Positions 1 to 10,885 of a stretch of DNA of 64,000 bases are shown piece by piece. The DNA is taken from assembly GCA_963575745.1 (NCBI GenBank), contig CAUYUJ010015282.1, forward strand, positions 1,187,651-1,251,650. The letters are read 5' to 3'. Positions within the stretch are counted from its first letter, which is position 1, and each line of letters begins with the position of its first letter. Origin of the DNA: Prorocentrum cordatum (lineage: Eukaryota; Sar; Dinophyceae; Prorocentrales; Prorocentraceae). A model generated the notes under the pieces. The model ran no database searches. It saw only the letters and a list, made by a program, of their open reading frames with translations, and was not told the DNA's origin. Made by a program: the position numbers and the translations under genes.

Positions 1-126
1 TTGGAGCGGTATCCGATCCTGCAGGCTCTCCATTGTTTGAAGCTGACGAGAAATGTCAGGAACTTGCGCGGTACTGGGGGCAGGTGCACAAAGAGACGGC
101 CGTTTCTCGGAATGCTTTGAGGTGCT

Positions 127-2150
127 TTGAACCGTTCATCCAGGAGGCCCCCCCCCCCTCCTGATATTCGCTGGGGATTATCTTTCGACCAGTTCCTGAA
201 TGTGATGGAAAGGGTTCCTGATGGCGCACCTGGGCCCGACGGTGCCCCTTTTTTCTGGATGGGCGCGTGCTGGCGACACTGCCACCAAGACACTCTACTC
301 GCTCTACCTCCACATACTCCATACTGCCCCCCCCCCCCCCCCCCTCTCAACTTGAACGATGCCATGGCAGTATTCCTCGCGAAGGGCGACGAGCCTTCTG
401 ACGCGAGTTTCGTTGCCAGGACTCCAGAGAAGACACGGCCGATTTCCCCCTCGGACACGGACAATAAGATTGTCTCCGCGGCTATCAACATTCCCCTCGG
501 GACCGTTTGCCAGCGGGTGGTTTTTCATCAACAACGGGGGTTCGTCAGAGGCCGTCAGACGCTCGGAAACATCCTGGATTTGGAGTCGAAGTGTCTTCGC
601 TGGCTGGTCCAGCAGAGTACGCAGAAGAGCGGGTATGTCTTTTTCGATTTTTCGACGTGAACGCCGCGTTCCCCAGCCTGATTCACGCGGCCCTCATGTT
701 CACTCTTGGGAAGATGTGTTTTCCTCGGAACGTGATACAAGCGATCCAGGCTCTCTATTCCAACGTGTTCATCGCTGTCTCCTTCAGGGGCAATCGGAAG
801 CATGGTTCTATCCTGGCCAGGGGTATTAAGCAGGGCTGCCCGATGTCGGGCTCGCTATTCGCGCTGGCGCATGATCCCATCTTGCGCATGTTGGCGTGCA
901 AGTTGCCGAGGCCGCTGCGCGAGTTTGGGGCCTTTGCAGACGACTGCGGCATGGCCAGCAGCAACTTGGAGGTGTCATTCCCGATTGCAATTGACATTTG
1001 GGTGCTGGTTGGCGCGGCCCTTGGGCTGTGCATCCACATCAAGAAAACGATTGTCGCCCTGGTCGGGAGGTACACGGAGGGGGAGTTTCGCGGCTCGATC
1101 GCGCGCCTAGGCCGTCTCGCTAAATGTCAGGTTCGCGCTGTCGCTCGGTACTTGGGGATCCAGATGGGGGAAAATGGGTGTTCTGAAAGCTGGTCGTGTC
1201 CGCTGGCCAAGTTTAAGGAGCGCTCGTAGTTGGTCCGGAGCCTAGACCTCGGGCTGGTGCTGTCCGTCTCGCACTATAACATGTTGTGCACCTCTGTCCT
1301 GTCGCATGTCGGCCAATTGCACGCGCCCGCGCCAGCTGTCCGTAAGGGGGGGAGAGGATGCTTCAGGTGATCGTTCGAGGACCGTTCAACGCCATCCCGT
1401 CCCAGGACCTTCAGAGACTTCGGAGCATCGGCTTCCCGATCCAGGCCGCGTCTGTCCGCGCGCGAAGTCAGGCAGCTAGATTTCGAGTTGCCGGGCGCGT
1501 CGGGGCCTTCTCTGACGCGGCGATGCATTTGTCTAGCTTCAGCACCAATGACGAGTGCTGCAGCGCATGGCAGAGTCATCAGATGTGGAAGGGGCAGCAT
1601 CAAGGAAAACTTGTACGACAATTACATGGCACTCACCAGTATCCCAGCAGCCCCGAGAGAAGCCCCCATCATCCAGCGCGCCATGGAAAAATACCGCACG
1701 AGCCTGAACGTCCAGAGCCCCTTCGTCACGATCGAACAAAGAATCGCCGCGCTGAGTGGGCCTCTGAGTAGGAGTGAGGGCCAGAATCTGCGGTGTGCTT
1801 TTCGCAGCGTGTCGGATAAAGTCCCGTTCTGCGTTCTCTCGGTTTTGTTGAAGACGGTCTGCAATTTTTGGACCTGCAGCGGGCGATTCAAGGGTGCCAC
1901 TAAACCTTGTATTGCGTGCGGTCTCGACCACGGGGACTCGCCCAAGCATATTCTCGAGTGCCCGCGCTTTTGTGGGGACAGTCTCTTCCTTCCCCTGCTC
2001 CCCTCTGCCTTCATGTATTGCACGTCTGTCCAGAAATTGCAGTTGTATCGACGTTTCCCGACCCCGATTGAAGCCCTAGGAAGTGTTGCTCTATTCTTTG
2101 GCCTCGTTTACAGTGTGTATCATCACCTCAAGCATCGCCAGTGCACGCCT
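127..2150 (+). pseudogene. Decayed LINE-type (non-LTR) reverse transcriptase, copy A
   Basis: Fragments in different frames line up as one non-LTR retrotransposon polyprotein. Frame 1 (127-660) carries the RT entry region (GAPGPDG, then TRPISPSDTDNKI and QRGFVRGRQ). Frame 3 (about 650-1229) carries FFDVNAAFPSL (motif A), GIKQGCPMSGSLF (motif B), FADDCGM (motif C) and YLGIQMG. A TAG at 1227 is followed in frame by more RT-like sequence. Frame 2 (about 1340-1500) and frame 3 again (about 1560-2150) hold the C-terminal part, with a Cys2-His-Cys finger (CIACG...HILEC, 1908-1962) typical of LINE pol C-termini. The 5' part with the endonuclease is missing or lies left of the window. Poly-C runs (149-158, 330-346) and at least three frameshifts show it is dead. 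Family assignment is firm; clade is not determined. Confidence 0.85.
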
Positions 2151-2277
2151 CAGACTATCTGTAATTGTACCAAAGCTAGAATCTCGCAGCCCGTCCGTCG
2201 CCAGAGTGACCTGTCTGGATACTTCGGCCAGGTTCACGGCGAGCCCCATCCAGGTAGGCCCCTGCGCAGACGGCAGG

Positions 2278-2880
2278 TGCCCCTGCCCGCCGCCGCCGCC
2301 GCTGGGCCAGCTGCTCAGCATGTGCAGACAGGACCGCCCCGCCAAGGTTTCGAATGCAGGTCATATCATACTTAGCCTTCCCCCCGATGCGAGTTCTCTC
2401 CTCCTCCTCCTCTTCCTCGTCCTCGTCCTCATCGTCATCGTCATCCTCCTCCTCCACCTCGTCCTCCTCCTCCTTTTTCCTCGTCCTCCCCCCCCCCCCC
2501 CCCCCCCCCCGTCCTTCCATCATCGTCCTCCTATTGTCGTCCTCCCCCTCATCGGCCTCCATCTCGTCCTCCCATTGTCGTCCATCATCATCCTCCCCCC
2601 CCCCCCCTCCCCCCCCCTCCCCCCCTTCCTCGCCCTCCTCTTCCCCCTCCCCCCCTCCTCCCCCTCCTCGTCCTCATGCTCCCCCTCCTCATCCTCCCCC
2701 TCCCCCTCCCCCTCCTCCTCCTCCTCCTCCTCCTCCTCCTCCTCCTCCTCCTCCTCCCCCTCCTCCTCCTCCCCCTCCTCATCCTCATCCTCATCCTCCT
2801 CATCCTCCTCCTCCTCCTCTTTCCCCGCGTTATCCTTGCATCCTCTTTTCTTCCGCGTCCTCTTCGTCCCCTGTTTACTC
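2278..2880. repeat. TCC-rich low-complexity tract with poly-C runs
   Basis: Imperfect (TCC)n with (GTC)n patches and C runs of 10-20, directly after the decayed LINE. All pyrimidines lie on the + strand, which makes stop-free frames (poly-Ser, poly-Pro, or Glu/Arg on the other strand) that are not genes. Its position after the LINE 3' end means it could be that element's simple-repeat tail, later expanded. Confidence 0.9.
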
Positions 2881-3079
2881 CTCCTGCCGCCCCTTCCTTT
2901 CCAAAGATAACGACAACGCAATCCCTTGGTTCCACTTTGTGCTCCCCGACTTCTCTGATCAAGGCAACTCGCCAGGGCAAAGTTGCTGGGCGGGCTGGTG
3001 TGAATGCGCGAGACTTGAAGAGGTCGTTGCGGGCTCAGGCGGCATGCATAAATCCGCCACCGCGCCTGTGCGGCATTGG

Positions 3080-3500
3080 CTTGTTCAGTGAACGCGGTTT
3101 GGGTCGCGGGTTCTCCACCTCCACCTGGGAGGAATGCAAAAGCAATCCGCCGCAGGCGCCGAAAAGTTTGGTTTGTGCACTGAACGTGGTTTGGGACGCG
3201 GGGGGGGGGGGGGGGGGGGCGCGGGCCCCCCAGCAAAAGATGCCCGCCGCAGGCGCCGAAAGAATTGGTTTGCACCCTGGGCGTGGTCGCGGGCGGGCCG
3301 CGGGCTCTCCACCTGCAACGAATGCAAAAGATGCCAGCCGCAGGCGCCGAAACATGTGGTTTGTACCCTGAACGTGGTTTGGGTCGCGGGTTGGTCGCGA
3401 GTTCGTTGCGGGGTGGGTCGCGGGCTCCCCACCTGGAAGGGATTCAAAAAAGCCCGCCGCAGGCGCCGAACATGGTGGCTTGTACCTTGAACGTGGTTTG
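3080..3500. repeat. Complex tandem repeat with GCCGCAGGCGCCGAA core, four copies
   Basis: Four diverged units of about 85-130 bp. Each holds a CCGCAGGCGCCGAA core (about 3149, 3247, 3339, 3458), then a TGGTTTGT and TGAACGTGGTTTGGG segment, then a variable GGGTCGCGG stretch and an ACCTGGAA-type segment before the next core. A poly-G run sits near 3200-3218. The last unit passes straight into the GGGTCGCGG minisatellite, which therefore looks like an expansion of one internal segment of this unit. Confidence 0.85.
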
Positions 3501-3945
3501 GGTCGCAGGTGGGTCGCGGGTGGGTCGCGGGGTGGGTCGCGGGTGGGTCGCGGGTGGGTCGCGGGTGGGTCGCGGGGGGGTCGCGGGGTGGGTCGCGGGG
3601 TGGGTCGCGGGGTGGGTCGCGGGGTGGGTCGCGGTGTGGGTCGCGGGGTGGGTCGCGGGGTGGGTCGCGGGGTGGGTCGCGGGTGGGTCGCGGGGTGGGT
3701 CGCGGGGTGCGGTCGCGGGGTGGGTCGCGGGGTGGGTCGCGGGTCGCGGGGTGGGTCGCGGGTGGGTCGCGGGTGGGTCGCGGGGTGGGTCGCGGGGTGG
3801 GTCGCGGGGTGGGTCGCGGGGGGTCGCGGTCGCGGGTGGGTCGCGGGAACGGGGTCGCGGGGCTGGTCGCGGGTGGGTCGCGGGTGGGTCGCGGGTGGGT
3901 CCGCGGGGTGGGTCGCGGGTGGGTCGCGGGGCGGGTTGCGGGTGG
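3500..3945. repeat. GGGTCGCGG(GGT) minisatellite
   Basis: About 40 near-identical units of 9-12 bp built on GGGTCGCGGGGT. G-runs of 3-7 recur every few bases on the + strand. The long frames across it (Gly/Arg/Val on +, Pro/Thr/Asp on -) are translation artefacts. Confidence 0.95.
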
Positions 3946-3948
3946 AAC

Positions 3949-3957
3949 GACGACAAC

Positions 3958-3993
<36 letters not shown>
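3949..3993. repeat. (CAA)n microsatellite
   Basis: About 13 CAA units right after the GC-rich minisatellite, a sharp composition change. Confidence 0.95.
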
Positions 3994-3994
<1 letters not shown>

Positions 3995-4872
3995 CATTTT
4001 ACCCGAACGCTCAGTGTTCTCCCCAGTGCCAGGGTTTTCATGCGACGCCAGCCAATACCCCCACTTCGTGGGGGGGCAATGCAAGCTCTACCAAATATCC
4101 ACACGACTCTTCGCCACCACCCACACCCAGCTTCCCGCCCTATGACGTTCGGACACTTCACTTCGTGGCCTGCGGACGACCGTGGCTACTACACTGGCGT
4201 GGAGTACACACCCACAGAAGTTGTTAAGCCTACGTTCGTACACCCACAGGTGTTTTTCGAGGACCTACGGTGCGATTCGTGTGATTTTATGATGCGCGGT
4301 GGTAGAATTCTTAAAAACCCAATGGTTTTTGTAGATTTCGGCGTGCGCGCGCGAAGAAAAAACGAATGTGTCCCGCATGGTATTATTTGACAGGGATGAT
4401 GGCCCTGGCAGGTGCGCAACCGTTGTCGCAGAAGTTTGAAAAAGTTGCTCGCAAAAGCCCGTTTGACAAAATTGTTTAAAAAGTGATGGTTTTCCTACGA
4501 ATCCGCAAGAGCGCGCGGGATGAGATTTTGACAATTTTTTATTTAAAAAACCATTGGGTTTTTGATGTTTTTATGTTGAAATCGTTCCGAAACCTAAGGT
4601 TTTGGAAGGATTTCGTCTTGCACGCGCGAATGTCCACTTTAGCTTATTTTTTGCAAGGGATTCTTGAAATTGGATTACATTTGAACAAGAAATTTCATTT
4701 TATAGTGTTTTTTGCAAGGGAAAACGGGGGGGAACAAAACAACCGGATCCGGTACTAATCCACTTTTCTGAAGCTTTCGCGAAAAAATGATGAAAATGTA
4801 GCTGCGGCCTAGGTTTTGGAGGGGGGTCGTGTACCAGGGGTCCCAACAATAATTATTCTTTAGAAGTAATAA
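3994..4872. other. AT-richer gene-free stretch
   Basis: No gene seen. Composition is clearly lower in GC than the rest of the window. From 4260 to 4640 it has short pieces resembling family R2 (GAATTCTTAAAA; GCGCGCGCGAAG; GCACGCGCGAATGTC) in mixed order, so it is probably an old, scrambled R2 relative. Confidence 0.5.
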
Positions 4873-4877
4873 TGTTC

Positions 4878-4924
<47 letters not shown>

Positions 4925-5000
4925 GCAACAACAACAAACAACACCAACAAACAACAACACCAACAACAACAACACCAACAACAATAATAATAATAATAAC
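4873..5000. repeat. (AAC)n microsatellite
   Basis: Two near-pure AAC/CAA blocks (4873-4950 and 4952-4985) ending in (AAT)n. Confidence 0.95.
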
Positions 5001-5064
5001 CCGCACCGCGGAATCCCACTTCCGCCGCGCACCCAGGGACAGTGAATGACCGTTCGGCCCCCTC

Positions 5065-5067
<3 letters not shown>

Positions 5068-5108
<41 letters not shown>

Positions 5109-5266
5109 ATATATATGTGTGTGTATCATATATATATATGTATATATATATATATGTATATATATATGTGTGTAAATGTATATGTGCAGACATGTGGAGA
5201 GAGGAGGAAAGAGAACGAGAGGGGAGAAGGGGAGAGAAAGAGAGACAGAGAGAGAGAGAGACCAAC
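5068..5266. repeat. (TA)n/(TATG)n and (GA)n microsatellites
   Basis: A TA block with TATG and TGTG interruptions (5068-5180), then a GA/GAGA block (5195-5265). Confidence 0.95.
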
Positions 5267-5334
5267 CAACAATAGAGACATTCCCCACAAAGTGTTTGCA
5301 TTGCTTGGGGTTCTTACCAGTGTTCTCAGGAACT

Positions 5335-5625
5335 GGGCTCCAGTATTGGGTCCGCTGCCTTGTGGTCGCCGTCGCCGCCCCGTCGCTGCCTCGTCGCCGC
5401 CCGTCGTGAGGCCTCCTGTGTCGGGTCGCCGCCGTGTGGTCGCCGTCGCCACCCCTCAACGCGTCGGCGCCGCCCGTCGTCTGGGTTCCTGTGTCGGGTC
5501 CGCCGCCTCAATGTCGCGGTCGCCGCCTCGTCGCCGCCCGTCGTCTGCGCTCCAGTGTCGGATCCGCCACCTCATTGTCGCCGTCGCCGCCCAGTCGCCG
5601 CCTCGTCGCCGCCAGTCGTCTTGGC
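5335..5625. repeat. ~75-bp tandem repeat, four copies
   Basis: Units begin near 5338, 5414, 5487 and 5549 with CTCCAGTGTCGGGTCCGCC-like sequence and continue through GTCGCCGTCGCCGCC and CGTCGCCGCCCGTCGTC. Copies differ by point changes and short deletions. A short TTGCAATCG repeat follows (5629-5675). Confidence 0.85.
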
Positions 5626-6074
5626 ACTGCCTTGCAATCGCATCGCGTTGCAATCGCAGTGCTTTGCAATCGTTCTGAATTGCATTGCTGTGCATGGTTG
5701 CGCCGCACCCATTGCACAGCATAGCTTTCACACGAATTTTTCTTTCGAAAAAAGAATTCGTCCACCGCCCCCCCCCTCACGCCCTCTGCGGATGTTCACT
5801 CGTCATATGATAATACCCCATCGTCTATTCGAATTATGAATTCGTAGCATCCCAGCCAAACGGGTATCCCCCCATCTTCATCAAGTGATACCATGCGCGC
5901 ATATGTTTATCCCAAGTCGTCGGTGTACAGAAATCCCTTGCAACAGGTGTGACAAAGTCCACACGCACCGCGCCGTCGCACGCGCATGCCGAAATCCTTT
6001 ACAAATCACATTTCTTTTGTTCCGGTTTCAAAAGCGAGGTCCCCGGAAACATTTGAAAGCTCAATGGGTTCGCA

Positions 6075-6765
6075 GTTCGATTGTTCAAACAGTTGGCGCG
6101 CGCTCTTGCGAATTCTTAAAACAACCGTTCGACATTCCCATCACATTCGGCCAAACGGGCCTCTCGCGCGCGCGTGGCGAAATCATTCGAAAGCCTTTGC
6201 GCGCTTGCTGTGGGAGCCCGGCCGCTGTCAAATAACACCCACCGTGCGGACCACTCACGCCCGTTGACCGCACGCGCATGTCAAAATCCTTCCAAAACCT
6301 ACATCGCCGACGCATGGACACCATCATCGTCATTGGCGCGGTAAGCATCGGCGCCGTCATCGGCTTTGGCGTCGTCATCGTCACCGTCGTCACCAGAATC
6401 GTTGGTATCATCATCGTGTCTGCCGTCGTAGACGTCGCATGGATACCGCGCCCACCCGAGCCACCGACTCGCATCGACGGTTCCGCGCGTCAGCGCGGCC
6501 TGCGAGACGCGCTGGGAAGTCCCCGGCGGGTCCCCGTGACCGCGTCGGCCGCGCCAGATCAGTTGGCCGCTCTGCGTTAGTTTGCGCGAGCCAGCGCCAA
6601 GCAGTCATCGAAATCGCCGCCGCAGGGGCTTTGCAAACTAAGTCGCGGGTTGTTGGGTTGGTGGAGTGATTGCCAGAGCAGTGGGACTGACAACTTCAAG
6701 TTCGGCAAGGTGAACCTCGTGCATCACATCGAATATGCCACATAGTGTGCACCATCTACCTTGCA
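6075..6765 (+). repeat. Dispersed repeat R2, copy 1
   Basis: About 690 bp that match the reverse complement of 53195-53880 over their whole length in the same order. Shared landmarks are GAATTCTT, the GCGCGCGCATGTCGAAATC motif (twice), ATCATCGTCATTGGCG, CGCGTCAGCGCGGCCTGCG, ATCGAAATCGCCG and TTCAAGTTCG. No terminal repeats or long ORF are seen. A partial extra unit lies upstream (5920-6010). Type of element unknown. Confidence 0.75.
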
Positions 6766-7190
6766 CCACATAAATTGCACCACGCAGCCTGCGCCACATA
6801 CGTTGCGCCACCTAGTTTGCACCGTGCAGGCTGCACAACATGTATTTCACCACATGAATACCATGAGGCAGCGTACACCATATCGGGTGCACCACATAGA
6901 TGTATATACGTACATATATATGTGTAAACCTGCACATATACACATACATACATACATACATACATGCATGCATACATACATACATACAGACAGACAGACA
7001 TATATATATATATATATATATAGATGGTCTGAGCCACGCACCGTATTCCACGTAGTTTGCATCACGCACTTGGCTCCCACACCCATTGAACACACTTTTA
7101 TTATTGCACCACGCAGGTTGCTTACCATAGCTTGCACCACATCGATTGCACCACCTAGCATGCTACAGCACACGGTTTGAGGCCCACATT
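6738..7190. repeat. 14-bp tandem repeat, interrupted by microsatellites
   Basis: Consensus GCACCACNTAGNTT repeats at exactly 14-bp spacing from about 6746 to 6895 (ten units), and again from about 7040 to 7185. Between them lie (CATA)n, (CAGA)n and (TA)n tracts (6900-7022). The first units overlap the end of R2, whose inverted copy near 53190 has a single similar GTGTGCTCCACATG unit, so the array seems to have grown from the R2 end. Confidence 0.85.
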
Positions 7191-7199
7191 GGTTAACAT

Positions 7200-7685
7200 C
7201 TATACAAACCGATCAAGTGGGATAGGAAGAGAGGGACAGAGAGAGAACGAGGGAGAAAACGACAGGGAGAGCGAGAGAGACACGGGGATAGGTGTTCTAC
7301 ATGTGTATAGTTTGATCGATACATATATATATATATACATAAACATACCTATATAGACACACATTCACACACGGAAAGAGAGCGAGTGAGCGAGAAAGAG
7401 AGGGAGGGACATTAACCACACAGGTATTCAGGTGTTGCAAAACGAGGGAACGAAAGAGGAAGAGAGAGAGAGAGAGACAGAGAAAGAGGAAAGAGTGAGA
7501 GAGAGGGAGAGGAAGAGAACAACACAAAAGGAGACAGAGAGAGCGAGCGAGAGAGTGAGAGAGCGAGAGAGAGAGAGAATAAACAAGAAAAACCGAACGA
7601 TCGAGCTATCGGGGGGGGTCGAGGGATGGGGGAGGATGACAAGGAGGAAGAGGAATAGGATGAGGAAGGCGATACGAGGAGGAGG
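7200..7685. repeat. (GA)n-rich tract with a TA block
   Basis: Purine-rich GAGA and GGA sequence (7220-7290, 7375-7600, 7620-7685) with a TATATA block near 7322. No gene seen. Confidence 0.9.
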
Positions 7686-8345
7686 AGGGAGAGGGATCAG
7701 TGTAAACCCCAGACGGATCAATGATATTGCAACAGACCTTCCCTCGAGTTCCATGTTGACCGACCCCCATACAAATATTCATTTCATTGGGGAAAGTGCC
7801 CCAGTGGAAGACAGCTGTTGGAGAGTCCTGAACTGTGCCAGATCACAATTTCTGGGTTTTAGCGCCAAGAATCACCTTTACCGTTGCGTCGATCCTGAGT
7901 CGTGCCAGAAGGCCGTTCCTGGGACATCAACACCGCGAATCAAGGTATCAGTTGCGCCCTGACAGTCCGACACCGTGCCAAAACAAATACGGCTTCTGTA
8001 AAGTGAATTATGCGACCCTTTGACACGGTTGTAAGCTCTCACAACCAATGCGTTCGGCATTACAGCGATTGAGACATAAGAAGCGCTTTCCATCCGTGAA
8101 GCTGGTGCAAGTTTTCGAACGAATAATCGCGTCCCTGAGGCGAGGGCCACATTTTGAAAACCACCCGCTCCACATCTGTGAACCTTCTGCATGTGTTTGA
8201 GACGATTGTGCGCGACAACAAGGCGAGAACCACATTTTGAGAATCACCCGCCCTTCATCCGTGGAACCCTTGCGAACGATCAGCTCATGGATCACAAGTG
8301 GCGAGGAAATCTCGGGCGAATTGCCTGGCCCGCCTTCCTGGGAAG
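7686..8345. repeat. Dispersed repeat R1, copy A
   Basis: Starts after a GGAGGA tract with CAGTGTAAACC and ends near 8340 with CTCGGGCGAATTGCCTGGCC. The left half has short internal units built on TCGTGCCAGAANGCCGTTCCTGGGAC and GCGCCCTGACAGTCC. The right half has ~75-bp units with GCGAGAACCACATTTTGA, CATCCGTGAA and CGACTGTGCGCG. The same order is seen in copies B (8738), C (31985, inverted) and D (59698). Related sequence continues beyond the right end (8470-8520, compare 9345-9400). Confidence 0.85.
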
Positions 8346-8737
8346 CCACGGGGTGCGGCAGTTATTGTAAGGAACAAAAATGGAGGGCCCCGCCCTGGGG
8401 CGGCGCAGCGGCGGCAAGGTCCCGCGCCCTCCGCGCCGTGGCAGAGCCCGCGGGCGGGCTTCTCCTGGCGCCGCTTCCGAGCCGCCCCCCCGCCGGCCGG
8501 GGCGTCCACACGAGGGGAAGGCAAGCCAGCCACCATCGGACCACCCCCACCCACAACTGGGGGACCAGTCAATTTCGACTGCCCTCCTCAGGAGATCGTC
8601 GATAAGATGAGCTCCCCCAGGGAGGGGGTAAGAAACACAGCTGTCCGAGCTGTGGCTGGTCGGGGAGGGGATGGGGCGGGGGGGGAGGGGAGGGAGGAGC
8701 AGGGAGGAGGGAGGGAGAATGAGGGAGGGAGGGAGGA
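8346..8737. other. GC-rich gene-free stretch ending in a GGA tract
   Basis: GC-rich DNA with a block near 8465-8520 (TTCCGAGCCGCCCCCC) repeated at 9345-9400, then GGA/GGGA purine tract (8655-8737) leading into R1 copy B. No gene seen. Confidence 0.6.
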
Positions 8738-9250
8738 AGGAGGAGAACCCCAGTGCAAACCCAAGACCCATCAGCAATATTGCAACAAACCCTCCCACCA
8801 AATTTCCACTTCACAGGCCTCTACAAGTACTCGTTTTCACTCAGGGAAGTGCCCCGTTTGAAGGCAGCCGGTTGAAAGTCCTGCACTGCGTCAGAACACA
8901 ATTCTGGGGTTTTCAAGGCCGAGAATCACCGCTACGTTTGCGCATTGACGATCCTGAGTCGTGCCAGAACGCCGTTCCTGGGACTTCAACTCCGCTAATC
9001 GACGTAATTGTTGCGCCCTGACAGTCCGACCTCGTGCCAAAATACCGTGTTTGGGGCTTCAACCATGAGAATATTTGAAATCCTTTTAAACTCTTCAAAT
9101 CGACTGCGCGCTGCGCTAAAGTGAACGCCACCTGAAACAAAAATCCGTCCTCCATCCGTGAAGCTGCTGCAATCGTTTAAGACGAATCGGCGCGGCAACA
9201 ATGCGAGATCCACATATCCACATTTTGAAAACCACCCGCCCGCCATCCGT
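8738..9250. repeat. Dispersed repeat R1, copy B
   Basis: Begins with CCAGTGCAAACCC after a GGA tract, then GGGAAGTGCCCCGTTTGA, TCCTGAGTCGTGCCAGAACG, GCGCCCTGACAGTCCG and the ACATTTTGAAAACCACCCGC segment, matching copy A in order. It is cut off at 9250 by a (GGA)n tract (9247-9290); the outer block resumes at about 9345. Confidence 0.85.
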
Positions 9251-9499
9251 GGAGGAGGAGGAGGAGGAGGAGGAGGGGGAGAGCAGAAAGGAGGACGAAT
9301 GAGGAGAAATAGGAAAAAGACAGGATGGGGGGGTAACGAAACAGGCCGTTTCCAAGCCGCCCCCCACCGGCCGGAGGGATTCCTCACGCGGGGAAGGGTC
9401 TGGGGCGGGGTGAGATGGAGGGGGAGACGAAGAACGAATTACTCGACGCGGAGATCCCCATATGTGTATCTATTTGCCTGGACCTTTTCCGCTGCGAAT

Positions 9500-9780
9500 G
9501 TGTGCGAGAGAGTCTGGACATGAGTGGGCCTGAGTAAGAGAGACTAAGAATGGGTGGGTCTGAGTGTGAGTGAGTCCGTGTGTGGGCGAGTCTGAGCGTG
9601 AGTGAGTCGATATGTAGGAGTCGGAGTACGTATGGCTAAAGATTTGGTAAGTGCATCTGAATGTGAGTGGTCTGGGTATTGGAGTGTAGGCGTGTGCGTG
9701 AGAAAGAGAGAGTTGCATGAGTGTGAGTGGTGTAAGTGTGAGTGTGAGTCTAATTGTGAGTAGTCCGAATGTGAAATTCG
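9500..9780. repeat. GTGAGTCTGAGTGTGAGT-type short repeat
   Basis: Degenerate 6-8 bp units (GTGAGT, CTGAGT, GAATGT). The reverse complement type recurs at 13190-13510 and 23395-23575, and a shorter stretch at 10885-11055. Confidence 0.8.
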
Positions 9781-9894
9781 ACACATCTGTAAATCACATA
9801 GGGTTCGAGACCAGTAAAACAACTAGGATTCGAGCCCCAGGGGAAGGGCAATCCATAGGCACATACGCAAAACACGCAGGTGGGGTCGGCATGA

Positions 9895-10245
9895 GGACCT
9901 TCTCGGGCCTCCTGGGGCCTCCTGGGGCCTCCAGGGGGCCTCCTGGGATCTCCTCGGGCTTCCTGGGTCTCCTGGGGCTCCCGGAGCATCCTGGAGCCTC
10001 CTGGGGCTTCCTGGGGCCTGCTGGGGCTTACTGGTGCCTCCTGGGGTTTCCTGGCGTTTCCTGGGACTTCCTGGGGCCTCCTGGGCCCCCCTGGGGCCTC
10101 CTGGGGCCTCCTGGGGTTTCATGGGGCCTCCTAGGGCCTCCTGAGGCTTCCCGGGGCTTCCTGGGGCTTCCCAGGGTTTCCTGGAACATCTTGGGGCCTC
10201 CTGGGCCCTTTCTGGGGTTTCCTGGGGCTTCACCAACACAGGCAA
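9895..10245. repeat. 12-bp CCTCCTGGGGCC minisatellite
   Basis: About 28 degenerate units of 12 bp (CCTCCTGGGGCT/C). Looser relatives occur at 33190-33600 and 47335-47420. Confidence 0.9.
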
Positions 10246-10247
10246 AC

Positions 10248-10885
10248 CGCATGAGACATCCTCGGAAACTGCTCCGAACGAGAAGGATGTTGGACACCCA
10301 AACAGGCAACCGTCTGAGACATCCCCCCAATCTGGGCGCGAATGGGCCTGTGATATACCCCCTGGCGCTCCCCCTTTGGGAGTACTGAAACCAGCGCCTC
10401 GCCTGAGACATCCTCGGAAACTGCTCCGAACGAGAAGGATGTTGGTAACCCAAACAGGCGAACCGCCTGAGACATCCCCTCAATCTTGGCGCGAACGGGC
10501 CCGTGATGTACCCCCTGGCGCCCCCCCGTTGGGAGTACTGAAACCAGCGCCTCGCCTGCCTGAGACATCCTCGGAAACTGCTCCGAACGAGAAGGATATT
10601 GGACACCCAAACAGGCGAACCGCCTGAGACATCCCCCCAATCTGGGCGCGAACGGGCCCGCGATGTACCCCCGGGCGCCCCCCGTAGGGAGTACTGAAAC
10701 CAGCGCCTCGCCTGAGACATCCTTACATCCTCGGAAACTGCTCCGAACGAGAAGGATGTTGGGCACCCAAACAGGCAACCGTCTGAGACATCCCCCCAAT
10801 CTGGGCGCGAACGGGCCCGTGATGTACCCCCTGGCGCCCCCCGTAGGGAGTACTGAAACCAGCGCCTCGCCTGAGACATCCTCAC
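10248..10885. repeat. ~152-bp tandem repeat, four copies plus a partial
   Basis: The anchor GAGACATCCTCGGAAACTG occurs at 10253, 10405, 10562 and 10722 (after a short duplication at 10714), with a final partial at 10873, giving a period of 152-159 bp. Each unit also holds GAGACATCCCC(C/T)CAATCT(G/T)GG followed by a GCGCGAACGGGCCCGTG core and GGGAGTACTGAAACCAGCGCCT. The core, reverse complemented, is shared with the satellite at 13700-23340. Confidence 0.95.

Noticed and set aside
2354-3275. Long open frames on both strands giving poly-Ser, poly-Pro or poly-Glu proteins
   Set aside because: Produced by (TCC)n and C runs; no complexity, no conserved start, and open in several frames at once.
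3035-4390. 300-350 codon ORFs rich in Pro-Thr-Arg-Asp or Gly-Arg-Val
   Set aside because: Translation of the GGGTCGCGG minisatellite; all six frames are similarly open.
9796-9840. tRNA-like B-box GGTTCGAGACC
   Set aside because: The flanking bases cannot form a T-stem, and no acceptor stem or A-box fits. The same holds for GGTTCGACACC at 42988.
10028-10885. 285-codon minus-strand ORF
   Set aside because: It only spans the 152-bp array and the 12-bp minisatellite; repeat units carry it, with frame changes between units.
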